Positions 8,053-16,174 of a stretch of DNA of 64,000 bases are shown here, piece after piece. Within the stretch, counting starts at the first letter, position 1. Every line of letters begins with the position of its first letter. The stretch covers positions 5,313,501-5,377,500 of the forward strand of contig NZ_CP130630.1 in assembly GCF_030551255.1 (NCBI RefSeq). The letters run 5' to 3'. The translations under genes and the position numbers were made by a program. Below the pieces are notes generated by a model. It worked only from the letters and a program-made list of their open reading frames with translations, was not told where the DNA came from and ran no database searches. The stretch comes from Streptomyces sp. NL15-2K (GTDB lineage: Bacteria; Actinomycetota; Actinomycetes; Streptomycetales; Streptomycetaceae).

Positions 8053-8469
8053 TCAGGCCTTCGGCTGGGTGAAGCGGATGCTGTTGCCGAAGGGGTCGCG
8101 CAGGCCGCAGTCGATTCCGTACGGACGCTCGGTGGGCTCCTCGGTGAACTCGACGCCCTTGCCCCGCAGCGTCTCGTACGTCTTGCGGCAGTCGTCCGTG
8201 GTGAAGATGAGGTGGCCCCCGGTCGCCCCCTTGGTCAACAACTCGCGGACCTGCTGCGCCGTCTCCTCGGACAACGCCGGCGGACCCGGCTTCTCCAGCA
8301 GGATCTGGCGCTCCGGATGACCGGGGACGTTGACGGTCAACCAGCGCATGAAGCCCATGTCGACATCGGCGTTGACCTCCAGGCCGAGCTTGCCGACGTA
8401 GAAGTCGAGGGCCTGGTCCTGGTCGAGGACGTAGATCTGTGAGTGCGTGATGGCGGTGAACATGGGCAT
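8053..8469 (-). CDS. VOC (glyoxalase/bleomycin-resistance fold) protein
   Basis: 138 aa with two beta-alpha-beta-beta-beta halves: HSQIYVLDQDQALDFYVGKLG at the start and GHLIFTTDDCRKTYETLRGKG with IDCGLRDPFGNSIRFTQP at the end. The family includes metal-dependent isomerases, dioxygenases and resistance proteins; the substrate cannot be assigned. No strong ribosome site distinguishes the ATG at 8469 from the one at 8463. The AraC-type regulator lies just upstream on the same strand and is the probable controller. Confidence 0.85.
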   Translation of the reverse strand: MPMFTAITHSQIYVLDQDQALDFYVGKLGLEVNADVDMGFMRWLTVNVPGHPERQILLEKPGPPALSEETAQQVRELLTKGATGGHLIFTTDDCRKTYETLRGKGVEFTEEPTERPYGIDCGLRDPFGNSIRFTQPKA

Positions 8470-8559
8470 CACGCTACGGGTGAGCCGGACGAAAAACTTA
8501 TCCAAAACTGCTCAGTCGACGGACCTCAGGGGCAGCGGGTTGTTGGCGTTTGTTGGCGG

Positions 8560-8952
8560 TCAGGCGCGCGGCCGCGTCCACGCCATCGTGAAGCACGTCG
8601 GTACGGCCACGGCGGCCGCCTCCTTCCGGTACGCCCTCGGCGACCGACCGACGATGTCGCGGAACGTGCGGCTGAAGGTCCCCGGGCTGCCGAAGCCGAC
8701 CGCGAAGCAGACGTCCGTCACACTGCGGTCGGTCTCCCGCAGCAGGAACATCGCCCGCTCCACCCGACGACGCTGCAGATAGCGGTGCGGCGTCTCGCCG
8801 AACGTGGCCCGGAAGGTGCGCGCGAAGTGCGCCTGCGACACATGGGCGATCCGGGCCAGGGCCGGGATGTCCAACGGCTGAGCGTAGGCGCGGTCCATGG
8901 CATCCCGGGCCCGGAGCATGCGGCGATTGGTCTCTTCTGCGGCGCGGCTCAC
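8560..8952 (-). CDS. AraC-family transcriptional regulator
   Basis: 130 aa consisting almost only of the double helix-turn-helix domain: IPALARIAHVSQAHFARTFR, then VTDVCFAVGFGSPGTFSRTFR and GRSPRAYRK. No separate effector-binding domain is present, as in MarA/SoxS-sized members. It is upstream of and codirectional with the VOC gene (91 bp gap), suggesting local control of that gene. Confidence 0.88.
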   Translation of the reverse strand: MSRAAEETNRRMLRARDAMDRAYAQPLDIPALARIAHVSQAHFARTFRATFGETPHRYLQRRRVERAMFLLRETDRSVTDVCFAVGFGSPGTFSRTFRDIVGRSPRAYRKEAAAVAVPTCFTMAWTRPRA

Positions 8953-9022
8953 GGGGTCATCACACCATGGGGGGCCGGGCCGGGGGCACGGTTCTACGGG
9001 TGCGTCAGGCGCGTCAGGCGCG

Positions 9023-9343
9023 TCAGGCGCCGGGTGCCCGGTACTCCACCTTCTGCCGGACCGCCTCGTCGATCTCCTCGGCCGTCAGCAGCACGACCGT
9101 ATTCGTACGAATGCCACCACTCGCTGACGCGACCAGACCCATGGCCGCGGCGGAGGTGTTGCCCGGCAGCTCCACGGTGAGGATGACGTCGTCGTCGCCG
9201 AAGGCCCAGTACATCGATTCGACCCGACCGTCCAGGCTCTGGACCATACGCTCGACGACCTCGCGGCGCGCGGCGGCGCCCTCTTTGAGCAGGCCCTTCA
9301 GCCCCTCCGAGGCCAACTTGACTCTGAAGAGGTACTTCGGCAT
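9023..9343 (-). CDS. GYD-domain protein
   Basis: 106 aa. MPKYLFRVKLASEGLKGLLKEGAAARREVVERMVQSL followed by DVILTVELPGNTSAAAMGLV is the GYD ferredoxin-like fold, function unknown. The ATG at 9343 fits the family N-terminus; a GTG lies five codons upstream. The stop codon falls inside a short 9-bp tandem repeat (gcgtcaggc, about 9001-9028), so the C-terminal end may vary between strains. Confidence 0.82.
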   Translation of the reverse strand: MPKYLFRVKLASEGLKGLLKEGAAARREVVERMVQSLDGRVESMYWAFGDDDVILTVELPGNTSAAAMGLVASASGGIRTNTVVLLTAEEIDEAVRQKVEYRAPGA

Positions 9344-9547
9344 GTTTTCACCCTTCACCTACGCCTTTACGGCCACCCTTAAGTCACTCTTGCCCGAATC
9401 CTCCCCCCGCTCCGCGCCCACCGCCACGAGGACCGCCGCCATACGGCTGACGGGGAACACCTGGTCGGCTCTGGTCGTTTCTCCCATGACGCGCCCACCC
9501 TTCGCGCATGGTGGCGCGACGCAACCCGGCTACCGAATCCGAGTGCC

Positions 9548-10291
9548 ATGCCCCGTCCCCGAGCCCTGCTCACCGCCCTCGCCGGCGCCGGCATAGCCGT
9601 GCTCCTCGGCTGCTCCCCCGGGGACAGTGCAGCCGACGAGTCCGCGACGGCTCCGGGTGCGGCCTCCCCGGCGACCGGCCGCGCCGGGCCCGTACGGGAA
9701 ACCCCCTCGGATACGACGGCCCCGGCTTCGACCCCGGCGCAACCGACCCCTCGCCAAACCAGCGCCCGGAGCCAACCCGCCCAGCTCACCATCCCGGCGA
9801 TCGGCCTCAAGAACCTCCGCGTCATCCCGTACGAGGGGACGACGGACGACTGGCCGGGCACACGAATACAGAACCGCGGCGTCGCGGCCAGCCCATACGG
9901 CGAGCGGGGCGGCGTCGGCCCCGGCGAGGTCGGCAACTACCTCGTCACAGCCCACCGCCTCTCCTCCGGAGGCCCCCTGCGCGAACTCCCGGCCCTCGAC
10001 GAGGGCGACCGGGTCCTCGTCACCTCGGGCGGCACGGTCTACGAGTACGAGATCACCGACACCCGAAAGACCTCCTTCCGCTCCGCGCGCTCGCTCGCCG
10101 AACAGCGGGCGGCGGTACCCGGCTTCCCGGGCAAGCGCCCCACCCAGGCCATGATCACCATCTCCACCTGCGCCACACCCGAGGACAACGCGGCGGGAAA
10201 CTACTGGCGCGACGACAGGGGCAACCCCGAGCACCGCATCGACAAGATAGGCGTGCTGGCTTCCGCGCAGACTGCGGCGCGCACGCCCTGA
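9548..10291 (+). CDS. Class E/F-type sortase with lipoprotein signal
   Basis: 247 aa. The signal peptide ends in the lipobox LLGC (C22), then comes a Pro/Thr/Ser-rich linker to about residue 76. The sortase barrel has H136 (TAHRL), catalytic C208 in TISTCATPEDN, and a following Arg (R221 or R230). It is predicted to cleave a sorting signal and attach or process surface proteins outside the membrane. No substrate gene or pilus cluster is adjacent. A lipobox on a sortase is common in actinobacterial housekeeping-type members. Confidence 0.88.
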   Translation: MPRPRALLTALAGAGIAVLLGCSPGDSAADESATAPGAASPATGRAGPVRETPSDTTAPASTPAQPTPRQTSARSQPAQLTIPAIGLKNLRVIPYEGTTDDWPGTRIQNRGVAASPYGERGGVGPGEVGNYLVTAHRLSSGGPLRELPALDEGDRVLVTSGGTVYEYEITDTRKTSFRSARSLAEQRAAVPGFPGKRPTQAMITISTCATPEDNAAGNYWRDDRGNPEHRIDKIGVLASAQTAARTP

Positions 10292-10424
10292 CGGCGCGGC
10301 CCATTTGGGGAGACGACGCCATGGAGCGGATGGATTACCTGGGGGGGGCACCTGGTGGCTGCTACCGGGGCCGCTGGCACGCCGGGAGCTCAGGGCACCA
10401 CGCGGCCACGGGCCCTCTCCGCGA

Positions 10425-11000
10425 CTACGGGTACAGCTTCTCGCCCTTCGCCAGCATCGCTACGTACTTCTCGATCCGGCGCGCCCGGGTCTCGGCCTTC
10501 TTGGCGTCCTGGATCCGGTACAGGATCGCGTAGCGGTTCTGCCGGTCCAGCGTCTCGAAGAACGCCGCCGCGGCCGGGTCGGCGGTCAGGGCCGCCGCGA
10601 GGTCGTCCGGCACCGTGGCGGTCTTCGCGCCGTCGTAGGCCGCCTCCCAGCGGCCGTCCGCCTTGGCGCGGTCGACCTCGGCCTGCCCCGGCGGACGCAT
10701 CCGGCCCTGCTCGATCAGGGCGGCCACCTTGTCCCGGTTGATCTTGGACCACTTGCTGCTCGGCTTGCGCCGGGTGAACCGCTGGAGCCACCACTGGTCA
10801 TCGAACTTGGCCTTCTGGCCGTCGATCCAGCCGTAGCAGAGTGCCACGTCGAGCGCCTGGGCGTAGTCCAGCGCGACGATTCCGGGGCCCTTCTTGCGAA
10901 GCTTGAGCCAGATGCCGGGCGAGACGGCGTGGTTCTCACCGAGCCATGCCTCGAATGCCTGCGCGGATTCGAATGCGACGATCTCCAAGTCCTGAGTCAC
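10425..11000 (-). CDS. YdeI/OmpD-associated family protein
   Basis: 191 aa from a GTG at 11000, chosen because homologues begin with a T-x-DLEIV-like strand; an upstream ATG at 11033 is possible. Motifs are WLKLRKKGPG, DVALCYGWIDGQKAKFDDQWWLQRF and KPSSKWSKIN, diagnostic of the YdeI family, some members of which protect against peptides or toxins. The C-terminal half contains the DUF1905-type segment (FFETLDRQNRYAILYRI). Actual role unknown. Confidence 0.85.
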   Translation of the reverse strand: MTQDLEIVAFESAQAFEAWLGENHAVSPGIWLKLRKKGPGIVALDYAQALDVALCYGWIDGQKAKFDDQWWLQRFTRRKPSSKWSKINRDKVAALIEQGRMRPPGQAEVDRAKADGRWEAAYDGAKTATVPDDLAAALTADPAAAAFFETLDRQNRYAILYRIQDAKKAETRARRIEKYVAMLAKGEKLYP

Positions 11001-11095
11001 CCCAGCAGCGAACCACACTCGCCCGATTGCCATGACCCATTCGGGCACGTCCCCGAATGCAGGATGCCCGTGAGCCGACGGAAGGCGCCGAGTTC

Positions 11096-11225
11096 ACCTG
11101 CACCACCCGGCTGCGCACTGCGGCCGGGCGCCAGGTACGCGACGCCGGCTCCACCGTCATCCAGGCCGCCCGCGACCTGCACCTGTCCTGGCCGACCGTG
11201 ATGAACGGCTTCCGGACACTCCCCC
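11096..11225 (+). pseudogene. ISL3-family transposase fragment
   Basis: About 43 codons in the + frame read TCTTRLRTAAGRQVRDAG then QAARDLHLSWPTVMNGFR, matching the helix-turn-helix region of ISL3-family transposases. No upstream start with a ribosome site, zinc-finger part or catalytic DDE domain is present. It is a remnant, directly followed by the inverted repeat at 11232-11309. Confidence 0.65.
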
Positions 11226-11231
11226 CCCAGC

Positions 11232-11309
11232 GATTGGCAGATCTGTTCCACCGGTACGGCCACATCACCTGGGGTTTTCCCTCGCAGGGGTGGAACAGAT
11301 CTGCCAATC
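11232..11309. repeat. Perfect 21-bp inverted repeat with 36-bp loop
   Basis: Arms 11232-11252 and 11289-11309 (core ggcagatctgttcca) are exact inverted copies. The 36-bp spacer has no recognised feature. It could be a tiny non-autonomous element inserted in the ISL3 relic, or the fused ends of a deleted element. Confidence 0.85.
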
Positions 11310-11332
11310 CCCCCGATCCAGTCGCCATCGAT

Positions 11333-11614
11333 TTAGGGAATCGAGGCATGAACCGGCAGCACTTCAAGACTGTCGGGATCCGGTGTCCCAGCCTCGCGGA
11401 GGTTCTGTTGGAATGCGGGGTTCTCCATCATCGCGCGGAAATCTTCCTCGGATTCCCACACGTCTACGACCAGCATGCCATCGCGGGTCTGTGCGCATGT
11501 GTGGGAGATCCGGCGCGGTTGCTCTCTGGGGCTTGGGTGCTGGAGTTCCCTGTCATAAGCAGCCAGCAACTGGTCGGGATCACCCTTCCATCGAAAGAGG
11601 ATGAGAACCGACAC
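11333..11614 (-). CDS. Antibiotic-biosynthesis-monooxygenase-like dimeric alpha/beta barrel protein
   Basis: 93 aa from GTG at 11614 with a gggagg ribosome site. Sequence VSVLILFRWKGDPDQLL, later DGMLVVDVWESEEDFRAMM, has the pattern of ABM-like ferredoxin-fold proteins. No catalytic residue can be named. It is the last gene of a codirectional three-gene set (12398 to 11333) with an NTF2-like and another small barrel protein. Confidence 0.7.
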   Translation of the reverse strand: MSVLILFRWKGDPDQLLAAYDRELQHPSPREQPRRISHTCAQTRDGMLVVDVWESEEDFRAMMENPAFQQNLREAGTPDPDSLEVLPVHASIP

Positions 11615-11664
11615 GTGAGCCTCCCGGGGAAGTCGACCAAGAGAAGCGGTGGCGCCTCGCGTCC

Positions 11665-12057
11665 CTACGACCAGAACTCGTCGTATGTTGCTTGGTCGGC
11701 CCAGAGCTCCCAACCTTCGACGATCTTGCCGTCGCTGATGTGGAAGACGATGGCGTAGTCCATATCGAGTTTTTTGCCCTCGCGCGACGCCGTGGCATGG
11801 AACAGAGCGACCGTATGGGCATCGTTCGCGAGAACATCGTGGAGTTGCGGGCGGTACGTGCCACCTGACAGCTCGAAGTCCCGAGCGAACATCTCGAACG
11901 TGGCTTCGCGGCCTTGATAGTCCCCCGACAGCGGCCCCCGGCCCTCGTGATGCCATACGACATCGGGGTGGAAGACCTCCGCCAGCGCATCCATGTCGCC
12001 GGCCGTGAAGGCCGCCATCGCTCGCTGGAACACACCGATGTGCGGGTGATCGGTCAT
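11665..12057 (-). CDS. SnoaL/NTF2-like polyketide-cyclase-fold protein
   Basis: 130 aa; the ATG at 12057 is chosen for the gggagg upstream. VFQRAMAAFTAGDMDALAEVFHPDVVWHHEG, then FHATASREGKKLDMDYAIVFHISDGKIVEGWE, is a classic SnoaL-like/NTF2 cone fold. The fold serves cyclases, isomerases and dehydratases; the specific activity is unknown. Middle gene of a likely operon. Confidence 0.8.
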   Translation of the reverse strand: MTDHPHIGVFQRAMAAFTAGDMDALAEVFHPDVVWHHEGRGPLSGDYQGREATFEMFARDFELSGGTYRPQLHDVLANDAHTVALFHATASREGKKLDMDYAIVFHISDGKIVEGWELWADQATYDEFWS

Positions 12058-12095
12058 GGCGCCTCCCACGCCACTCAGTCACTGAGTGCCTAGCG

Positions 12096-12398
12096 CTACT
12101 CGATGACCTCGTAGATCTCCTTGTAGCCGTATTTCGCGTTGCTGTTGAAGGCGTCGATCAGAGCCTGCGCGTCAGCGTCCGGGTTCTTGAAGAAGGCCCG
12201 CTCCAGGGTGAAGTACTGGTCGCGGCTGTCGAACTCCCACTGGGCGAAGACGGTGTCCATGGGACCCGAGTAATCGACGTAGATCCGGCGGTTCGTGCAC
12301 CCGGCATTCTCCAACACGGCGGACAGCGTCTTGAACGCCGCCACGATCTCCGGCGCCTTTCCGCGCTCGGCCTGATAGACCTCACGAAGCATGTACAT
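12096..12398 (-). CDS. Small NIPSNAP-like protein
   Basis: 100 aa starting MYMLREVYQAERGKAPEIVA, with a gggag ribosome site before the ATG at 12398. The pattern, with VDYSGPMDTVFAQWEFDSRDQYFTLER, suggests a NIPSNAP/ABM-type ferredoxin-like barrel. Function unknown. First gene of a three-gene run with the SnoaL-like and ABM-like genes. Confidence 0.7.
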   Translation of the reverse strand: MYMLREVYQAERGKAPEIVAAFKTLSAVLENAGCTNRRIYVDYSGPMDTVFAQWEFDSRDQYFTLERAFFKNPDADAQALIDAFNSNAKYGYKEIYEVIE

Positions 12399-12509
12399 GC
12401 CGTTACTCCCGCCTGAGCAGTACTCCAAGGGATCGGAGTCACGCTAACCCGGTCGACCCACGGTCGCAGTCGGGGCGCGGCATCCGGGGAGTTTCCCAGG
12501 GCACGAAAA

Positions 12510-12546
12510 TGCCTCCCGCCCGCGCCGTATGCGCAGGTGGGAGGCA
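12510..12546 (-). terminator. Terminator downstream of gpmA
   Basis: Arms tgcctccc and gggaggca (12510-12517 and 12539-12546) form a hairpin just past the gpmA stop at 12559. Confidence 0.75.
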
Positions 12547-12558
12547 AGATCAGATGAC

Positions 12559-13320
12559 TTACTTCTTCTTGCCCTGATTCTTGACCGCCTCAATAGCCGC
12601 CGCAGCCGCGTCGGGGTCCAGGTACGTGCCGCCGGGGTTGACCGGCTTGAAGTCCGCGTCCAGTTCGTACGACAGCGGGATGCCCGTCGGGATGTTCAGG
12701 CCCGCGATGTCGGCGTCGGAGATGCCGTCGAGGTGCTTGACCAGGGCGCGGAGGCTGTTGCCGTGGGCCGCCACCAGGACCGTACGCCCTGCGAGCAGGT
12801 CCGGGACGATGCCGTCGTACCAGTACGGGAGCATGCGGATGACGACGTCCTTGAGGCATTCCGTGCGGGGGCGGAGCTCCGGGGGGATCGTCGCGTAGCG
12901 CGCGTCGTCCGACTGGGAGAACTCCCCGCCGTCCTCCAGCGGGGGCGGCGGGGTGTCGTAGGAGCGGCGCCACAGCATGAACTGCTCCTCGCCGAACTCC
13001 GCGAGGGTCTGCGCCTTGTCCTTGCCCTGGAGGGCGCCGTAGTGGCGCTCGTTCAGGCGCCAGCTGCGGTGGACCGGGATCCAGAGGCGGTCGGCCGCTT
13101 CGAGGGCGAGCTGCGCGGTGCGGATCGCTCGCTTCTGGAGCGAGGTGTGCACCACGTCGGGGAGCAGGCCGGCGTCCTTGAGCAGCTCACCGCCGCGGAC
13201 TGCCTCCTTCTCGCCCTTGTCGTTGAGGTTGACGTCCACCCAGCCGGTGAACAGGTTCTTCGCGTTCCACTCGCTCTCGCCGTGGCGGAGGAGGATCAGT
13301 TTGTACGGTGCGTCGGCCAT
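12559..13320 (-). CDS. gpmA: 2,3-bisphosphoglycerate-dependent phosphoglycerate mutase
   Basis: 253 aa, full length. The ATG at 13320 gives [19 protein letters not shown] with the catalytic RHG histidine; ERHYGALQG and the second His in [11 protein letters not shown] complete the active site. It interconverts 3- and 2-phosphoglycerate in glycolysis. Proximity to mshA/YbjN and the PhoR-type pair is conserved with mycobacteria. Confidence 0.96.
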   Translation of the reverse strand: MADAPYKLILLRHGESEWNAKNLFTGWVDVNLNDKGEKEAVRGGELLKDAGLLPDVVHTSLQKRAIRTAQLALEAADRLWIPVHRSWRLNERHYGALQGKDKAQTLAEFGEEQFMLWRRSYDTPPPPLEDGGEFSQSDDARYATIPPELRPRTECLKDVVIRMLPYWYDGIVPDLLAGRTVLVAAHGNSLRALVKHLDGISDADIAGLNIPTGIPLSYELDADFKPVNPGGTYLDPDAAAAAIEAVKNQGKKK

Positions 13321-13494
13321 GCGGATGAGCGTAATCCACGGCTTTGGTCGGGTGCGGGCCGCGCCCGAGGAGCGGACTGACAAGCGGACTGTTGACGGGA
13401 TCTGTTAATTCAGTGGCCTTCCCTCAGCCGCACTCGTAATGTGTGCTGGCCGCCTTGGCCACTTACGCTCGCTTCCGTCCGTGAGGGATCCGCC

Positions 13495-13803
13495 ATGCCA
13501 GTCACCGCCCTGAGACGTGCCGTCCGGGAAACCGTCTCGGGGCTCCCCCGGGAGTTCTGGTGGCTGTGGACCAGCACGCTGGTCAACCGGCTCGGGGCGT
13601 TCGTCGCCACGTTCATGGCGCTGTACCTGACCCTCGACCGCGGCTACTCCGCCTCCTACGCCGGACTCGTCGCCGCCCTGCACGGCCTCGGCAGTGTCGT
13701 CTCCTCCCTCGGCGCGGGTGTGATGACGGACCGGCTGGGCAGGCGGCCCACCCTCCTCATCGCCCAGTCGTCGACCGCCGTCTCCGTCGCGTTACTCGGG
13801 TGA
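13495..13803 (+). pseudogene. MFS transporter, N-terminal fragment truncated by the TnpB-related element
   Basis: 102 codons remain: the cytoplasmic start, TM1 (WLWTSTLVNRLGAFVATFMAL), TM2 and the MFS A-motif GVMTDRLGRRPTLLIAQ. The frame then stops at the element junction. No continuation is found beyond the element's right end (about 15650), so the remaining ~10 helices are deleted, not merely interrupted. A TTA codon at 13792, rare in Streptomyces, sits at the junction. Not functional. Confidence 0.85.
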
Positions 13804-15650
13804 ACAACTGTTGACTGGGTTGTTGGCCATGGTTGGCCGACCTGTCCTTCGTATGGGTGAACGAGGCCGGTTGTCAGGATCATGTGCGTGCCGGGAACGC
13901 ATGATCGGTGATGGCAGCCGAGGTGGTGACTGGGGAGAGGGGGGTGGCCGGTGGCACGCAAGCGCAAGGAGAAGCGGAAATTGCGGGTGCTGGCTGCTCC
14001 GTTCACTGTGGGCGCGCCGGCGGGGGCGCGGATTCGGGACCGGCTGCGTCTGGGGGCGGTCGACGAGAAGGTCCTGCGCCTGGTGGGCGAGCATCTGGGT
14101 CGCCACCAGCGGGCCGATCTGGCCGAGCGGGTCCGGCTCGGGAGCGTGCGGGCGAAGGACGCCCGGCGGGCGGAGCGGAAGAAGAAGCTCACCGCTGTGT
14201 CCTCCTCGCGCTGGGCGGGGGCGATGACCCGCGCCTCGGAGGACCAGTACCAGTTGTCGATGCGCTGTCTGCACGACGCACGTTCTGGGCTGCGCCGGGC
14301 CGTCCGCACCATCACCCGGCGCCTGGCTGCCCCCTGTGGCAAGCGTGCCAAGAACGGGGTACGCGGCTACGCCGACCAGAACGAACGGGCTCAGAAACAG
14401 CGCCGGATGCAGGTGCTCAAGGCCCGGCTCGCCGTGGTGGAGGCGCGGATCGCCTCCGGACGGCCGTCCATCACGGTTGGTGGGCGGCGTCTGGCCGGGC
14501 TGCGGCACCATCTGGCCGACGCGCAGCTCACCGAGCGCGAGTGGCTCCGGCGGTGGGAGGCGGCGCGGCTGTTCCTGACCGCCGACGGCGAGTCCGGCGC
14601 CCCATGGGGCAACTACACCATCACCGTCGACCCGGACGACGGCACCGTGAGTCTGGTGCTGCCCGAGCCGCTGCGGCACCTGGCCAATGCCCCCAGAGGC
14701 CGCTACCGGTTGGCCTGTAGCGTCGCCTTCCACCACCGGCGCGGGGAGTGGCTGGACCGCGTCATGGCCCACCGGGCGGTGCGTTACGACATCAACTGCG
14801 ACCCGGCCCGCGGCCGCTGGTACCTGGATGCGTCATGGTCGGCCGACACCACCGTGCTGCCCACCCCGGACCAGCTCAAGGCCTCCGGGGCACGGCTGCT
14901 GGGGGTCGACCTGAACGCCGACCACCTCGCCACCTGTGTCCTCGATCCGCACGGCAATCCCATCGGCGACCCGCTCACGATCCCGCTGGAGTTGACCGGC
15001 CGCACCGCCACCCGGGACGGGCGGCTGCGTGCCGCGATCAGTCATCTGATCGCCCTCGCCCGCGAGCACGGCTGCGCCGGGATCGCCATCGAAGACCTGG
15101 GCTTCGCCGACGCCCGCGCCACCGGGCGGGAGACGATGGGCCGCGGCGGGCGGGGGATGAGGTTCCGTCGGACGGTGGCGGGCATGCCCACTGCCCGCTT
15201 CCGCGAGCGGTTGCGCGGTATGGCCTGCCATGCCGGGCTGGTGGTGGTCGCGGTCGACCCGGCCTACACCAGCCGCTGGGGCGGCCGGTATTGGACCACG
15301 CCCCTGCAGGAGCAATCGAAGAAGACCACGGTCACCCGGCACCACGGTGCCTCGGTGGCCATCGGCAGGCGCGCTCTCGGCTACGGGATCCGGCGTCGGC
15401 CAGGTGTGACCGCCCGCCACCGGAGGATGGCGGCGCGGAGAGCTACCGGCCAGGCCGTATCCCTGCCGCGGGTGTGCGGGACAGCCAGCCCACCCAGGAC
15501 AGCGGGCACGCCCACCCGAGGCGGCAAGACCCGACCGTGCCAGGGTGACCAGCTCGCGCTGTTCCCCGGCCCTCAAGACCGTTCGGAGGGCCACCGGACC
15601 GATTGTCCGGATTATGGCGAGTTGGCCAACAGCGTCCAACAAACCTAGGA
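13796..15650 (+). mobile_element. TnpB-only IS200/IS605-like element
   Basis: Boundaries are approximate. The left side follows a TTAC tetranucleotide (13792-13795). Near the ends, tgttggcca at 13821 and its inverted copy at 15623 occur. The right side has a ccggac/gtccgg hairpin (15594-15610) and the palindrome gttggccaac (15621-15630), possible end structures or the 3' part of a guide RNA. No Y1 or serine transposase is encoded. Confidence 0.6.
13951..15648 (+). CDS. TnpB-related RuvC-like nuclease (IS605 accessory type)
   Basis: 565 aa. The C-terminal half shows RuvC-like motifs: LLGVDLNADHL (D320), AGIAIEDLGFAD (E381) and VVVAVDPAYTSRWG (D436), followed by the conserved VTRHHGASVAIGRR. 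The N-terminal 300 residues are basic and longer than in compact TnpB. The CxxC zinc-ribbon pairs usual between motifs II and III are absent, as in the Streptomyces 'TnpB-related' subgroup. By family it would be an RNA-guided endonuclease, but activity of this lineage is inference. GTG start with a purine-rich leader. Confidence 0.8.
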   Translation: MARKRKEKRKLRVLAAPFTVGAPAGARIRDRLRLGAVDEKVLRLVGEHLGRHQRADLAERVRLGSVRAKDARRAERKKKLTAVSSSRWAGAMTRASEDQYQLSMRCLHDARSGLRRAVRTITRRLAAPCGKRAKNGVRGYADQNERAQKQRRMQVLKARLAVVEARIASGRPSITVGGRRLAGLRHHLADAQLTEREWLRRWEAARLFLTADGESGAPWGNYTITVDPDDGTVSLVLPEPLRHLANAPRGRYRLACSVAFHHRRGEWLDRVMAHRAVRYDINCDPARGRWYLDASWSADTTVLPTPDQLKASGARLLGVDLNADHLATCVLDPHGNPIGDPLTIPLELTGRTATRDGRLRAAISHLIALAREHGCAGIAIEDLGFADARATGRETMGRGGRGMRFRRTVAGMPTARFRERLRGMACHAGLVVVAVDPAYTSRWGGRYWTTPLQEQSKKTTVTRHHGASVAIGRRALGYGIRRRPGVTARHRRMAARRATGQAVSLPRVCGTASPPRTAGTPTRGGKTRPCQGDQLALFPGPQDRSEGHRTDCPDYGELANSVQQT

Positions 15651-15673
15651 ACGGTACGACGTACTGCGCACCG

Positions 15674-16174
15674 TCAGTCCGCGGGCCGCTCGAGCAAACG
15701 CGTGAACGCGTCCAGGTTCCGCGTCGGCTCACCCCGCGACACCCGCCACGCGTACTCCTTGCGGATCGCCGAGGCGAATCCGAGCTCCAGGAGCGTGTTG
15801 AAGCTGCCGTCCGCCGCCTCCAGGACCTGGCCGAGGATGCGGTCGATCTCGTCGGCGGTGACCGCGGACAGCGCCGTCTTGCCGGTGACGTAGACGTCGC
15901 CGAGGGGGTCGACTGCGTAACTCACGCCGTACAGCTTGAGGTTGCGCTCCAGGAGCCAGCGGTGGACGCCGGACTCGTTCTCGTCGGGGTGGCGGATGAC
16001 GAAGGCGTTGATGGACAGGGAGTGACGGCCCACCAGCAAGGACACCGTCGTGGACAGTTTGCGGGTGCCGGGGAGCTTGACGACGTAGTTGCCGGGTGCG
16101 GGGCTCTCCCATTCGAGCTCGGCGTCCTTCAGCACGCCTTCGATGACCTGTGCTGCCTTCTGTGCGTCAGCCAT
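15674..16174 (-). CDS. YbjN-domain protein
   Basis: 166 aa starting [20 protein letters not shown]. The two-part alpha/beta fold includes [22 protein letters not shown] and [17 protein letters not shown], and ends with a sorting-chaperone-like segment. The family resembles type III chaperones; a role in stress has been suggested elsewhere. Its start overlaps the mshA stop by 8 bp, the same pairing as Rv0486-Rv0487 in M. tuberculosis. Confidence 0.85.
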   Translation of the reverse strand: MADAQKAAQVIEGVLKDAELEWESPAPGNYVVKLPGTRKLSTTVSLLVGRHSLSINAFVIRHPDENESGVHRWLLERNLKLYGVSYAVDPLGDVYVTGKTALSAVTADEIDRILGQVLEAADGSFNTLLELGFASAIRKEYAWRVSRGEPTRNLDAFTRLLERPAD

